DNA of 64,000 bases, from positions 558,001 to 622,000 of the forward strand of contig JBCBET010000001.1 of assembly GCA_038528385.1 (NCBI GenBank), given 5' to 3'. The translations under genes and the position numbers were made by a program. The notes under the pieces are model-generated. The model did no database searches. It was not told the origin of the DNA and saw only the letters and a program-made list of their open reading frames with translations. Source of the stretch: Shimia_B sp038528385. Its GTDB lineage: Bacteria > Pseudomonadota > Alphaproteobacteria > Rhodobacterales > Rhodobacteraceae. The stretch's first letter is position 1. Each line of letters begins with the position of its first letter. Below are positions 52,336 to 60,910 of this stretch, piece after piece.

Positions 52336-52907
52336 GGCTCGAATCCTAAATCAGCGCGGCGCGCGGCCAAGGTCTTGGCCAGGGCGCGCTTGCCCCGCGC
52401 GGTGAGACTTTCGACGGCTTCCACGGAGATGTCCATGATCTCGGCGATCTCGGGATTGCCCAGCCCCTCGATATGGCGGAGCGACACCGCCTCCCGCTGC
52501 CGCGCCGGCAGGGCCGCGAGCGCGACCTGGAGCGCCGCGGCGCGGGATTTCGCCAGGAGCGTCTGGTCCGCGGCGGGGCTGCCATCGGCGATCTCAGGCA
52601 CCTCGTCGAGCAGCGCGTGGCGCGTCCGGCGCAGCCGGTCGGTGCAGAGGTTCGCCGTCACGCGGTAGAGCCACGTCGTCACCTTCGCCTCGCCCGGGCG
52701 CCAATCCGGCGCGATCCGCCAGAGCCGCAGCAGCGCCTCCTGCGTCACGTCCTCGGCCTCCGCACGGTCGCCCAGGAGACGGAAGGCATGGCCCAGGATG
52801 CGCGGCGCCAGCCGCAGCGTGAGAGAGCGTGCCGCCTCCCGGTCGCCATGGGCATAGCGCGCCAAGAGGGCGTCATCGCTCACCTCCGACATTGCATCCA
52901 GCGCCAT
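52332..52907 (-). CDS. ECF-type RNA polymerase sigma factor
   Basis: The protein has 191 residues with sigma region 2 (DRAEAEDVTQEALLRLWRIAPDW, then TWLYRVTANLCTDRLR) and region 4 (LPARQREAVSLRHIEGLGNPEIAEIMDISVEAVESLTARGKRAL). It should direct polymerase to stress or envelope promoters. ATG 52907 sits directly against GGAGAG, so ATG 52892 (MSEVSDDAL) may be the real start. It is coupled to its probable anti-sigma factor. Confidence 0.92.
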   Translation of the reverse strand: MALDAMSEVSDDALLARYAHGDREAARSLTLRLAPRILGHAFRLLGDRAEAEDVTQEALLRLWRIAPDWRPGEAKVTTWLYRVTANLCTDRLRRTRHALLDEVPEIADGSPAADQTLLAKSRAAALQVALAALPARQREAVSLRHIEGLGNPEIAEIMDISVEAVESLTARGKRALAKTLAARRADLGFEP

Positions 52908-52970
52908 CTCTCCATCCCCGGCTGCGGAGGGGCCTAGCGGCTGGCGCCGGACCCGTCCAGTTCGCCACGC

Positions 52971-53417
52971 TCAGCCGCGGGCGTCGCGCGCCTTTGCCAG
53001 TTCCTCGGGGGAGAGCCCGCCGGAGCCGTCGGCGTCCAGCTGGTCGAAGCGGGCCTCCACGCGCGCTGCGCCGGGGCCGAACTCGCCGCGCTCCAGCGTG
53101 CCGTTGCCGTTGGCGTCCGCGCGGTCGATGAGGCGCGCGATGCGGGCCTCGATGCGCACCGCGCTCTGGGCCTCGCGGACGGCGAAGATCTCTTCGGCGG
53201 TGAGCGCGCCGTCCCCGTCGCTGTCGGCGGCCGCGAAGCGGGCATCGCCCCAGGCACGCATCTCCGCGAGGCTCACCTCGCCGTCGCCGTTGCCGTCGAG
53301 TTCGGAGAAGTCCGGCGCAAGGCGGTCGCGGCCCTGGGCCTCGGCCTCGGCCGCGAGGCCCGTGATCCCAAGGGCGAGGGCCAGGGCGCCCGCCAAAAGC
53401 TGTGTCGTCGTGTTCAT
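52971..53417 (-). CDS. Secreted EF-hand calcium-binding protein
   Basis: The protein has 148 residues with a signal peptide (about 1-28, ending AEAEAQG) and four EF-hand loops at 41-52, 65-76, 101-112 and 128-139, each with the DxNxDG or DxDxDG pattern and a Glu at loop position 12. It is expected in the periplasm as a calcium buffer or sensor. It lies 63 bases upstream of the sigma factor on the same strand. Confidence 0.9.
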   Translation of the reverse strand: MNTTTQLLAGALALALGITGLAAEAEAQGRDRLAPDFSELDGNGDGEVSLAEMRAWGDARFAAADSDGDGALTAEEIFAVREAQSAVRIEARIARLIDRADANGNGTLERGEFGPGAARVEARFDQLDADGSGGLSPEELAKARDARG

Positions 53418-53568
53418 GTGCGTGTCCTCGATGAGCGTGTTCCAGGGAGGTGCCCGCGCGCCCTCATCTGCGTCGCGGACATCTCTCCTCACGGGCGAGC
53501 GCGGCCTTTCCGTCGCGCGGCGGGCGATTTTTCTTTTCCGCGCGGGGGCGGAGGCGTAGAGCTGGGCC

Positions 53569-53949
53569 ATGACGACTGCGCTCTCCGAGGACCGGCCCCT
53601 CGGCCGATCCGTGCGCCGGGGCTTCCGGCGCCGCTGCCCGAACTGCGGGGAGGGCAAGGTGTTCGAGGGCTACCTGAAGGTCCGCGACGCCTGCCCCGTC
53701 TGCGGCGAGGCCCTGCACCACCAGCGCGCCGATGACGGCCCCGCCTGGCTGACCATGCTGATCGTGGGGCACCTGATGGCGCCCGCGATGCATTTTGGCT
53801 ATGCCCGCTACCGGCCCGAGCCGCTGGTGCTCTTCGCCGTGCTTGCCGTGGGGTGCCTCGCGCTCTGTCTTTTTCTCCTGCCGCGCCTCAAGGGTCTCAT
53901 GGTGGCGTTTCAATGGTCGCGCCGGATGCACGGCTTCGCCGGGCCCTGA
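53569..53949 (+). CDS. DUF983 family membrane protein
   Basis: The protein has 126 residues. A zinc-ribbon-like CPNCG and CPVCGE pair is followed by two transmembrane helices (about 58-77 and 83-104). This is the DUF983 pattern; the function is unknown. It is divergent from the EF-hand gene and 43 bases upstream of the NUDIX gene. Confidence 0.88.
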   Translation: MTTALSEDRPLGRSVRRGFRRRCPNCGEGKVFEGYLKVRDACPVCGEALHHQRADDGPAWLTMLIVGHLMAPAMHFGYARYRPEPLVLFAVLAVGCLALCLFLLPRLKGLMVAFQWSRRMHGFAGP

Positions 53950-53992
53950 TCGGCCCCCATACTCCCCCGCCACCCCCCCTTAGCTGAGCCCC

Positions 53993-54616
53993 ATGACAGA
54001 CACCCCGATCCGCGACGCCGCCACCGTCATCGCCCTGCGGGAGATGGCGGGTCGCCGTCACGTCCTCATGGGCCAGCGCGGAGCGAAGGCCGCCTTCATG
54101 CCCTCGAAATTCGTCTTCCCCGGAGGAGCGGTGGACCCCGCCGATGCCGCGACGCCCCTGGCACGGCCCGTGGCGGAGCCCTGCGCCACGCGGCTCGAGG
54201 GCATGGCGGAGGCCCTCGCCGTGGCCGCGATCCGCGAGCTCTGGGAGGAAACGGGTCTCGCCCTCGGCCAGCCTGGGCGCGCGGGTGCCTTGCCCTTCGT
54301 GCCCGATGCCGCGGCCCTGCGTTTCGTCTTTCGCGCGATCACGCCGCCGGGGCGCCCGCGCCGCTTCGATGCACGCTTCTTCGCGGTGGCGGCCGACGCA
54401 CTTGCCGGCGATCTCGACGACTTTTCGCGGGCCTCCGATGAGCTCTCGCATCTTGGGTGGGTGCCGCTCGAGGAGGCGCGCGCGCTCGATCTGCCGTTCA
54501 TCACCGAGGTGGTGCTGGCGGAGCTCGCCGCCCTCGATCCGCGCGCGGCGCCGCCCTCCGTCCCGTTCTTCAAGAACGACGACGAGGAGAGCCTGTTCCT
54601 GCGCCTGCGCGGCTAG
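53993..54616 (+). CDS. NUDIX hydrolase
   Basis: The protein has 207 residues. The Nudix box is recognisable as FPGGAVDPAD (about 39-48), an insert of some 30 residues, then AAIRELWEETGLAL, which holds the REXXEE metal site. Members with this insert include eukaryotic-like CoA or RNA-cap hydrolases; the substrate here is unknown. The stop overlaps that of the EamA gene (CTAG 54613-54616). Confidence 0.88.
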   Translation: MTDTPIRDAATVIALREMAGRRHVLMGQRGAKAAFMPSKFVFPGGAVDPADAATPLARPVAEPCATRLEGMAEALAVAAIRELWEETGLALGQPGRAGALPFVPDAAALRFVFRAITPPGRPRRFDARFFAVAADALAGDLDDFSRASDELSHLGWVPLEEARALDLPFITEVVLAELAALDPRAAPPSVPFFKNDDEESLFLRLRG

Positions 54617-55509
54617 CTCAGAAGCACGACGAGCACGACGCTGAGCGCGAGCGCCGCGATGCCGCCAAGCTCGCGGGCCGTCGTGCGCTCGCCGAAGAGG
54701 AAGGTGGAGAAAAGGAAGGAGAAGATGAGCTCCGTCTGCCCCAGCGCCTTCACCAGCGCGGCCTTTTGCAGGCCGAAGGCCGTGAACCACCCGAGGGAGC
54801 CCAGCATGGAGGTGAGGCCCACGAGGCTCACGCCCCGCCAGGCGCGGAGGACGCGGCCGATCTCCCCCCTCTCCCAGACGCGCAGGTAAACGAGCATCAT
54901 CGCCGTCTGCGCCAGCGTCAGGAGCGCGAGCCCGAAGGCCGCGCGGAGGAACACGTCACCCCCCTCGAGCGCCAGCGCGGCGCCGCGATAGGTGGCGCCT
55001 GAGACCCCGAAGAGGAGCCCGGAGGCAAGCCCCAGCGCCGTGGCGCGGTTGAGCACGCGCGCCCGCCAGCGCCCCGAGATCTCCGGCGCGTCCGAGAGCG
55101 CGATGACCCCCGCGAGCCCGATGACGAGGGCCACGAAAACGCCCACGCTGATCGTCTCGCCCAGAAGGACGAAGCCCAGGAGCGCGGTCTGCAGCACCTC
55201 CGTCTTCTTGAAGGTCACGCCCACCGCGAAGTTGCGATGCTGAAAGAGCGCCACCGTGCACATCGTCGCCAGGATCTGCGCCACCGCCCCGGTGAGCCCG
55301 TAGACCCAGAACGCCGCGGGCGTGGCCGGCAGCGCCAGCCCCTGCGCCGCGCCGTAGATCAGCGCCAGCGCCAGAAGGAGCGGCCAGGCGAAGAGAAACC
55401 GCGCGAACGTCGCCCCCGCTGTCGAGAGCGCCCGGGTGCGCAGCTGCTTTTGCAGCACGAAGCGCAGCGACTGGATGAAGGCCGCAAAAAGCGTGACGGG
55501 GATCCACAT
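54613..55509 (-). CDS. EamA/DMT family transporter
   Basis: The protein has 298 residues and about ten hydrophobic helices in two repeats, typical of the drug/metabolite transporter superfamily (IQSLRFVLQKQL at the start; LGQTELIFSFLFSTFLFGERTT near the end). It sits in the inner membrane; the substrate is unknown. It lies 23 bases downstream of the desaturase gene on the same strand. Confidence 0.9.
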   Translation of the reverse strand: MWIPVTLFAAFIQSLRFVLQKQLRTRALSTAGATFARFLFAWPLLLALALIYGAAQGLALPATPAAFWVYGLTGAVAQILATMCTVALFQHRNFAVGVTFKKTEVLQTALLGFVLLGETISVGVFVALVIGLAGVIALSDAPEISGRWRARVLNRATALGLASGLLFGVSGATYRGAALALEGGDVFLRAAFGLALLTLAQTAMMLVYLRVWERGEIGRVLRAWRGVSLVGLTSMLGSLGWFTAFGLQKAALVKALGQTELIFSFLFSTFLFGERTTARELGGIAALALSVVLVVLLS

Positions 55510-55532
55510 GGGGCCCCCTTACGCACGCGCCC

Positions 55533-56393
55533 CTAGCGGCGCCAGAGCGGGTGGGCCACCGGGTCCTTCGCGCGCAGGAAGTGTCGCCGGAAGACCTCGC
55601 CGTAGGAGGAAAACCGGTACTGGTCGTTCGTCTGGAGGTACCGCGCGCGATTCCGTGCGAATTGCGCGGGCAGCTCGTACCACGGCACCCCCGGATGCAG
55701 GTGATGGACCACGTGGAGGTTGTTGTTGAGGAAGAGCAGCGAGAGCGGCCCGCAATCCTCGATGATGACCGACCGCCCGCCCGCCTGCTCATGGGCCTGA
55801 TGCTCGCAAAACGTGCGGATCTTGAGGAGCGAGAGCCCGCCATAGGCCGCCACGAGATAGGCCCAGAGCGGCAGCGGCGCCTGCGCCACGACCCAGAGCA
55901 CCGCAGCCACCGCGGGCACATGAAGCGCCCAGCCCAGGGCCACCCGCGGCGTGCCCAGGCGCAGGTCGCCCGCCATGAAGAGCACCTGTCCGACGATGGG
56001 CCCGATGAGCATCCGCCCCGCCAGCGTGTTGTTGAACCTCAGCACCCCGCGGGCCCAGGCCGGCAGCCGCTCCCACACCCCGGCATCGAGGTAGTTGGCT
56101 TCTGGGTCGTCCAGCGGATCGGTGAGCCGCGCATCGCGGTGATGCGCCAGATGGCTGTCATAGAAACGCAGATAGGGGATCGCCAGCGTGAAGGGCGGCC
56201 AGGCCAGCGCCGCATTGAGCCACGGCGCGCGGAACGGATGTCCGTGGATCGCCTCGTGCTGGAGCGAACAGTGCAGCGCGATGAGCACGGCAAGGAGCGG
56301 GATCGCCAGCGCCACGGGCGCGAAAAGCGCCGCCGCGATCCCCCCATAAACCAGCGCGAAAAGGGCCAGCGTCGGCCATTCGAGCCGCCTCAC
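55533..56393 (-). CDS. Membrane fatty acid desaturase family protein
   Basis: The protein has 286 residues with the three histidine boxes of membrane di-iron desaturases: HCSLQHEAIHGH (41-52), HLAHH (81-85) and HVVHH (227-231). Several hydrophobic segments lie between them. The acyl or other lipid substrate is not evident. The start is GTG 56393, which overlaps the stop of the DUF2061 gene (GTGA). Confidence 0.9.
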   Translation of the reverse strand: MRRLEWPTLALFALVYGGIAAALFAPVALAIPLLAVLIALHCSLQHEAIHGHPFRAPWLNAALAWPPFTLAIPYLRFYDSHLAHHRDARLTDPLDDPEANYLDAGVWERLPAWARGVLRFNNTLAGRMLIGPIVGQVLFMAGDLRLGTPRVALGWALHVPAVAAVLWVVAQAPLPLWAYLVAAYGGLSLLKIRTFCEHQAHEQAGGRSVIIEDCGPLSLLFLNNNLHVVHHLHPGVPWYELPAQFARNRARYLQTNDQYRFSSYGEVFRRHFLRAKDPVAHPLWRR

Positions 56394-56590
56394 AGGCGCC
56401 CCCAGCGGATGCGCGCCCAGACCCGTTCGTAGAGGAAATACGTGAGAAATCCGAGGAGGCTGTTGATCACCGCCATGGTGCCGCCCAGCGTGACGGAGCC
56501 CGTCAGGAGGATCCCCACGCCGGTCATGACGAGGAACCCGAGGAGCGTCCAGAGGACGGTTTTGACGATGGTGCGGCTGCGGCTTTCCAT
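56390..56590 (-). CDS. DUF2061 family small membrane protein
   Basis: The protein has 66 residues with two hydrophobic helices: RTIVKTVLWTLLGFLVMTGVGILLTG, then GGTMAVINSLLGFLTYFLYERVWARI. This is the DUF2061 pattern; the function is unknown. It is translationally coupled to the desaturase and divergent from the XRE regulator 82 bases away. Confidence 0.87.
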   Translation of the reverse strand: MESRSRTIVKTVLWTLLGFLVMTGVGILLTGSVTLGGTMAVINSLLGFLTYFLYERVWARIRWGRL

Positions 56591-56626
56591 GGCGCAAGCG
56601 TGCCCGAACCCGCAGCCGTGCACCAT

Positions 56627-56655
56627 TCTGCAAACAGTTCACATAGCTCTGCAAA
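56627..56655. promoter_or_regulatory. Direct repeats TCTGCAAA in the desaturase/XRE divergent spacer
   Basis: TCTGCAAA occurs at 56627-56634 and 56648-56655, exactly 21 bases apart (two helical turns). An AT-rich TAATAT element lies at 56661-56666, just before the regulator's ATG. This is a candidate operator for the XRE protein acting on both divergent units. Confidence 0.45.
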
Positions 56656-56672
56656 GGTGATAATATTCAACA

Positions 56673-57530
56673 ATGCAGAGAATTACCGACAAACGCCACC
56701 GCGCGAGCCTGCTCCGCGACCGCCTGATCCAGGCCATGCACACCTCTGGCATGTCGCAGAGCGCGCTGGCCCGGCAGGCGGGCGTCGACCGCTCCACCAT
56801 CAGCCAGCTGTTGCGCGACGACGGACCGCGCCTGCCCAATGCGCAGCTCGTGGCCGAATGCGCCGCCGCGCTCGGCGTGAGCGCGGACTGGCTCCTGGGC
56901 CTCTCGGACCGGCCCGAACAGGCCTCAGACCTCGTGGCCGCGGCCATGACCGTGACGGAAGCGCCCCGCGCCCTCGTGGACGAACAGATCTTCGCCTGGC
57001 ACCAGGAGGCGCAGGGCTACAAGATCCGCCACGTGCCCGCGGGCCTGCCCGACATGCTCAAGACGACCGAGATGCTGCGCTGGGAATACGAGCCCTCGCT
57101 CGGGCGCACAACGGACCAGGCCATCGGCGCGAGCCAGGACAAGCTCGACTGGATGCAGGCCTCGCGCTCGGACTACGAGATCGCGGTGCCCGTGCACGAC
57201 CTGCGCGCCCTGGCCCAGGCGGAGGGCTACTACCAGGACCTGCCCGCCGACATCCGCGCCGCGCAGCTCGAGCGGTTCGAGGCGCTCCACGAGGAGCTCT
57301 ACCCGCGGCTCAGGCTCCATCTCTTCGACGCGCGGCGGCTCTTTTCGGCCCCGGTGACGATCTTCGGCTCGCTCCTGGCGGTGATCTATCTCGGCTCGAA
57401 CTACCTCGCCTTCCGCGACAGCGACCGGGTGGAAACGATCACCCGCCATTTCGACCGCCTCGTGCGCGCCGCCGAAATCGGGGACCGGGAGTTTCCGGCC
57501 CATATCGCGCGCCTGCGTCGCGGGCTCTAG
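56673..57530 (+). CDS. XRE family transcriptional regulator with C-terminal domain
   Basis: The protein has 285 residues. The helix-turn-helix is at about 17-70 (SGMSQSALARQAGVDRSTISQLLRDDGPRLPNAQLVAECAAALGV). The C-terminal ~190 residues contain a conserved-looking domain (WEYEPSLGRTTDQAI, ETITRHFDRLVRAAEIGDREFP) that I do not recognise and that may sense a lipid or metabolite. It probably controls the divergent DUF2061-desaturase operon. The stop overlaps the SDR stop in CTAG 57527-57530. Confidence 0.85.
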   Translation: MQRITDKRHRASLLRDRLIQAMHTSGMSQSALARQAGVDRSTISQLLRDDGPRLPNAQLVAECAAALGVSADWLLGLSDRPEQASDLVAAAMTVTEAPRALVDEQIFAWHQEAQGYKIRHVPAGLPDMLKTTEMLRWEYEPSLGRTTDQAIGASQDKLDWMQASRSDYEIAVPVHDLRALAQAEGYYQDLPADIRAAQLERFEALHEELYPRLRLHLFDARRLFSAPVTIFGSLLAVIYLGSNYLAFRDSDRVETITRHFDRLVRAAEIGDREFPAHIARLRRGL

Positions 57531-58273
57531 AGCTTGGGGTCCGGGTTTTCGGTGTGTCCGTCCACGGCGATGACCTGGCCCGACACCATCCGCGCGGCGT
57601 CCGAGGCGAGAAAGAGCGCCGTCTCCGCCACGTCCTCGGCGGTGACGAGCCGCCGCAGGGAAACGCCGGACGCGTAGCCCGCGCGCACCGCGTCGCGCGT
57701 CATCCCCTTGGCGGCGGCCTCCCGCGCCATCACCCCCTCCATCCGGGGGCCGTCCACCGCGCCAGGGCAGATCGCGTTGGCGCGGATGCCGTGGGGGCCG
57801 AGCTCCATGGCCACTGTCTTCATGAGCCCGATCACGGCCCATTTCGCCGCCGCGTAGGGCGCGCGGAAGGGATAGCCGTAGAGCCCCGCCGTGGAGCTCG
57901 TGAAAAGGATGGCCCCCTGCCCCCGCGCCTTCATGGCCGGTGCGGCGTGCTTGGCGGCGAGGAACGCCCCCTCGAGGGTCACCGACACGCAAAGCCGCCA
58001 ATCCTCGAGCGCCACCTCCTCGAGCGACGCCGTGGGCCCCGCGATGCCCGCATTGGCACAGAGCGCGTCGAGCGGCCCGGCCTCGACCATCACCGCGGCC
58101 ATGGCGGCCTCGTCGGCGGCGTCGGCCGCGCGCGCGTGCCAGTGGCCGGGACAGGTGGCGAGCGCCGCGGCATCCACATCCGTCACCCAGACCTCATGGC
58201 CCGCCGCGTCGAACCGGTCCGCCATGGCCCGCCCGATGCCCGCGGCCCCGGCGGTGATGAGCACGCGTTTCAC
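57527..58273 (-). CDS. Short-chain dehydrogenase in the carnitine operon
   Basis: The protein has 248 residues. The cofactor loop is TAGAAGIG (7-14), followed by NAG (74-76) and the catalytic Tyr140 and Lys144. The end VSGQVIAVDGH is typical of SDR. It overlaps the carnitine dehydrogenase stop (ATGA), so a role on a carnitine-related hydroxy compound, for example D-carnitine or 3-hydroxybutyrate, is plausible but inferred. Confidence 0.88.
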   Translation of the reverse strand: MKRVLITAGAAGIGRAMADRFDAAGHEVWVTDVDAAALATCPGHWHARAADAADEAAMAAVMVEAGPLDALCANAGIAGPTASLEEVALEDWRLCVSVTLEGAFLAAKHAAPAMKARGQGAILFTSSTAGLYGYPFRAPYAAAKWAVIGLMKTVAMELGPHGIRANAICPGAVDGPRMEGVMAREAAAKGMTRDAVRAGYASGVSLRRLVTAEDVAETALFLASDAARMVSGQVIAVDGHTENPDPKL

Positions 58274-59709
58274 TTCACCCCCACCGCGCGGCCCGCGCCC
58301 TCGGGCCGGGGCAGCGCGGCGTGATCCTCGGCATAGGCAGCGAGCCTGGCGGCCACCGCCTCCGACGGCACGGAAGCGCGCCGCGTCTCGAGGCTCACAT
58401 GGATCAGCATGTGCTCGCCCGTGGCCAGGAGCCGGTCGCCCGCGCGCATCTCGTGCCAGAGATGCATCTTCTTGCCCGCCCCCGCGAGGACCTGCGTCGT
58501 GATCGTGATCGTGACCCCGGCATGGACCTCGTCCAGATGCCGGATATGGGTCTCGGCGGTGAAGTAGCTGCCGCCCGCCGCGATATAGGCCGCGTCGCAG
58601 CCGATAAGCTCCATGAACCGGTCCGTGGCGTCGCCGAAGGCCTGCAGGTAACGCGCCTCGTTCATGTGGCCGTTGTAATCGGTCCAGTCGAGCGGCACTG
58701 CGCGGTGCACGGTTTCCACCGGTCCCGGGGCCAGTGCGGGTGCCTCGAACGTCGCCTCATGCCGGGCGATGAGCGCCCCTGCGCCCCAGCCCTGCGCCTT
58801 CAAGGCGCGCAGCATGGCCACGAGATTGCCGTCGCGGATGCGCTCCAGCTCCCGGATCGAATGCGCGCCCGATTGCGCGTCAGACTGCGCGGCGATGGTC
58901 GCAATGAGCTCTTCCGTGAGCTCCGGCACGTCCATGAGCTTCGTCCACGGCCAGGCCAGCGCGGGCCCGAACTGCGCGATGAAATGCGCCATGCCCGCCT
59001 CGCCCCCGGCGATGCGGTAGGTCTCGAAGAGGCCCATCTGCGCCCAGCGCAGGCCGAAACCGTAGCGGATCGCATCGTCGATCTCCCCGGTCGTGGCCAC
59101 GCCGTCCTTCACGAGCCAGAGCGCCTCGCGCCAGACGGCCTCCAGAAACCGGTCCGCGATATGGGCATCGATCTCCTGGCGCACACGCAGGGGATACATG
59201 CCGATCCCGCGCAGGATTTGTTCCGCTTTCTCAACCACCTCCGTGCCGGTCTTCGCGCTCGCCACGAGCTCGACGAGCGGCAGGAGGTAGACGGGGTTGA
59301 AGGGATGGGCGACGAGAATCTGTTCGGCCCGCGCGGCCCCCTCCTGGAGCTCGGAGGGCTTGAAGCCCGACGTGGAGGAGCCGATCACGGCCTCCACCGG
59401 GCAGACGCGCGCGAGATCGGCATAGACGCTGTGCTTGAGCTCCATCCGCTCCGGCACACTCTCCTGCACCCAGGCCGCGCCCGCCACCGCCGCGGCAAGG
59501 TCATCCTCGAATGTCAGCCGCCCTTCGCCCGGCAACGCTCGCTCATAGAGCCCGGGCAGCGCGCGCCGCGCATTGGCGAGCACCTCGGAGAGCTTTCGCG
59601 CAGCCTCGGGATCCGGGTCGAAGACCGCCACGTCCCAGCCGTTGAGCAGGAACCGCGCGGCCCAACCGCCGCCGATCACGCCTCCACCGATCACCGCCGC
59701 CTTAGGCAT
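58270..59709 (-). CDS. lcdH: Carnitine 3-dehydrogenase fused to a thioesterase domain
   Basis: The protein has 479 residues. Residues 1-315 are a 3-hydroxyacyl-CoA-dehydrogenase-like NAD enzyme with GGGVIGGGWA (8-17), HPFNPV (135-140) and FLEAVWREAL. It oxidises L-carnitine to 3-dehydrocarnitine. Residues ~331-470 are a hotdog thioesterase with DYNGHMNEARY (344-354), expected to hydrolyse betainyl-CoA to glycine betaine. This fusion is known from alphaproteobacterial carnitine pathways. GTG 59718 is an alternative start. The neighbouring BKACE supplies the step between the two activities. Confidence 0.92.
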   Translation of the reverse strand: MPKAAVIGGGVIGGGWAARFLLNGWDVAVFDPDPEAARKLSEVLANARRALPGLYERALPGEGRLTFEDDLAAAVAGAAWVQESVPERMELKHSVYADLARVCPVEAVIGSSTSGFKPSELQEGAARAEQILVAHPFNPVYLLPLVELVASAKTGTEVVEKAEQILRGIGMYPLRVRQEIDAHIADRFLEAVWREALWLVKDGVATTGEIDDAIRYGFGLRWAQMGLFETYRIAGGEAGMAHFIAQFGPALAWPWTKLMDVPELTEELIATIAAQSDAQSGAHSIRELERIRDGNLVAMLRALKAQGWGAGALIARHEATFEAPALAPGPVETVHRAVPLDWTDYNGHMNEARYLQAFGDATDRFMELIGCDAAYIAAGGSYFTAETHIRHLDEVHAGVTITITTQVLAGAGKKMHLWHEMRAGDRLLATGEHMLIHVSLETRRASVPSEAVAARLAAYAEDHAALPRPEGAGRAVGVK

Positions 59710-59838
59710 GGAGACCACCCCTTCCTTTTGCCCCGTACCTTGGCGGGGCCAGGGGGGCGTCGTCCATGGGGCTCCGGCCTATGGCGCCATGCAATGGACG
59801 ACCCCCCGGGGGTGGCTGGGCGGGCCCGCCAGGCCACC

Positions 59839-59964
59839 TCAAGCCAGCGCGATCTCCGCCGTCTCGAGCGCCGTGATCCCCTGCAGGCCGCCGTGTTCGC
59901 GGATCTCGGAGCATGCCGCCAGGGCGAGCGCCGCGATCGCGAGCCAGATGAGTTTCGGTGCCAT
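59839..59964 (-). CDS. 41-residue lipoprotein in the carnitine operon
   Basis: A short gene: ATG 59964 preceded by GGAGG at 9 bases, signal sequence LIWLAIAALALAAC with a lipobox Cys at residue 18, and a 23-residue mature tail (SEIREHGG, then TALETAEIALA). The size and lipobox recall entericidin-like peptides, but the tail does not match them in my view. It lies between the BKACE gene and the carnitine dehydrogenase gene on the same strand. Confidence 0.7.
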   Translation of the reverse strand: MAPKLIWLAIAALALAACSEIREHGGLQGITALETAEIALA

Positions 59965-59998
59965 GATCTAGGGCCTCCATACCGTATGACCCCCACAT

Positions 59999-60910
59999 CT
60001 AGCCACGCGGCGCGCGCTTTGTCAGCCCCAATTTCGCCCGCACGGCCTCCGGTCCCATGACGCGCGCGCCCATCCGCTCGATGATCTCGCGCGCCCGCGT
60101 CACGAGCTGGGCATTGGTGGCGAGGACGCCGCGGTCGAGCATCAGGTTGTCCTCGAGCCCCACCCGCACATGCCCGCCCGCGAGAACCGCCGCGGCCACG
60201 TAGGGCATCTGGTGCCGGCCCAGCGCGAAGGCCGAGAGCGTCCAGTCGCGGGGCACGTTGCCCACCATCGCCATGAAGGTGCCCAGGTCGTCGGGCGCCC
60301 CCCAGGGCACCCCCATGCAGAGCTGAACGAGCGCGGGCGCCTCGAGCACGCCGTCCGCCACCAGCTGCTTGGCGTACCACAGATGCCCGGTGTCGAAGGC
60401 CTCGATCTCGGGTTTCACGCCGAGCTCGGTCATCATCCGGCCCATGGCCTGCAGCATGCCGGGCGTGTTGGTCATGACGTAGTCGGCCTCAGCGAAGTTC
60501 ATCGTCCCGCAATCGAGGGTGCAGATCTCGGGCAGGCATTCCGCGATATGTGCCACGCGCTCCTCTGCGCCGATCATGTCGGTGCCCGCGGCCACGGGAA
60601 GCGGCGCGTCGGTGCCGCCGAAGACGATGTCGCCGCCCATCCCCGCCGTGAGATTGAGCACGACATCCACGTCGGCGTCGCGCACCCGGTCGGTCAGTTC
60701 GCGATAGAGCTTGAGGTCCCGCGCGGGGGCGCCGGTCTCCGGGTCGCGCACGTGGCAATGGACGATCGCCGCCCCGGCCTTCGCCGCCGCGATCGCGCTC
60801 TCGGCGATCTCCCTGGGCGACCGCGGCACGTGGGGCGAGCGGTCCTGCGTGCTCCCCGACCCCGTCACCGCGCAGGTGATAAACACCTCCCTGTTCATCT
60901 CCAGTGGCAT
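59999..60910 (-). CDS. BKACE family enzyme, 3-dehydrocarnitine:acetyl-CoA cleavage
   Basis: The protein has 303 residues, a beta-keto acid cleavage enzyme (3-keto-5-aminohexanoate cleavage family). The zinc-binding VHCHVRD (His51, His53) follows strand 1 (FITCAVTGS), and GGHVRVGLEDN lies near the C-terminus. BKACE enzymes transfer the acyl part of a beta-keto acid to acetyl-CoA, giving acetoacetate. Next to carnitine dehydrogenase, the substrate should be 3-dehydrocarnitine, producing betainyl-CoA. ATG 60910 follows GGAGGG. The 173 bases upstream hold the operon promoter region; no operator is evident. Confidence 0.9.
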   Translation of the reverse strand: MPLEMNREVFITCAVTGSGSTQDRSPHVPRSPREIAESAIAAAKAGAAIVHCHVRDPETGAPARDLKLYRELTDRVRDADVDVVLNLTAGMGGDIVFGGTDAPLPVAAGTDMIGAEERVAHIAECLPEICTLDCGTMNFAEADYVMTNTPGMLQAMGRMMTELGVKPEIEAFDTGHLWYAKQLVADGVLEAPALVQLCMGVPWGAPDDLGTFMAMVGNVPRDWTLSAFALGRHQMPYVAAAVLAGGHVRVGLEDNLMLDRGVLATNAQLVTRAREIIERMGARVMGPEAVRAKLGLTKRAPRG

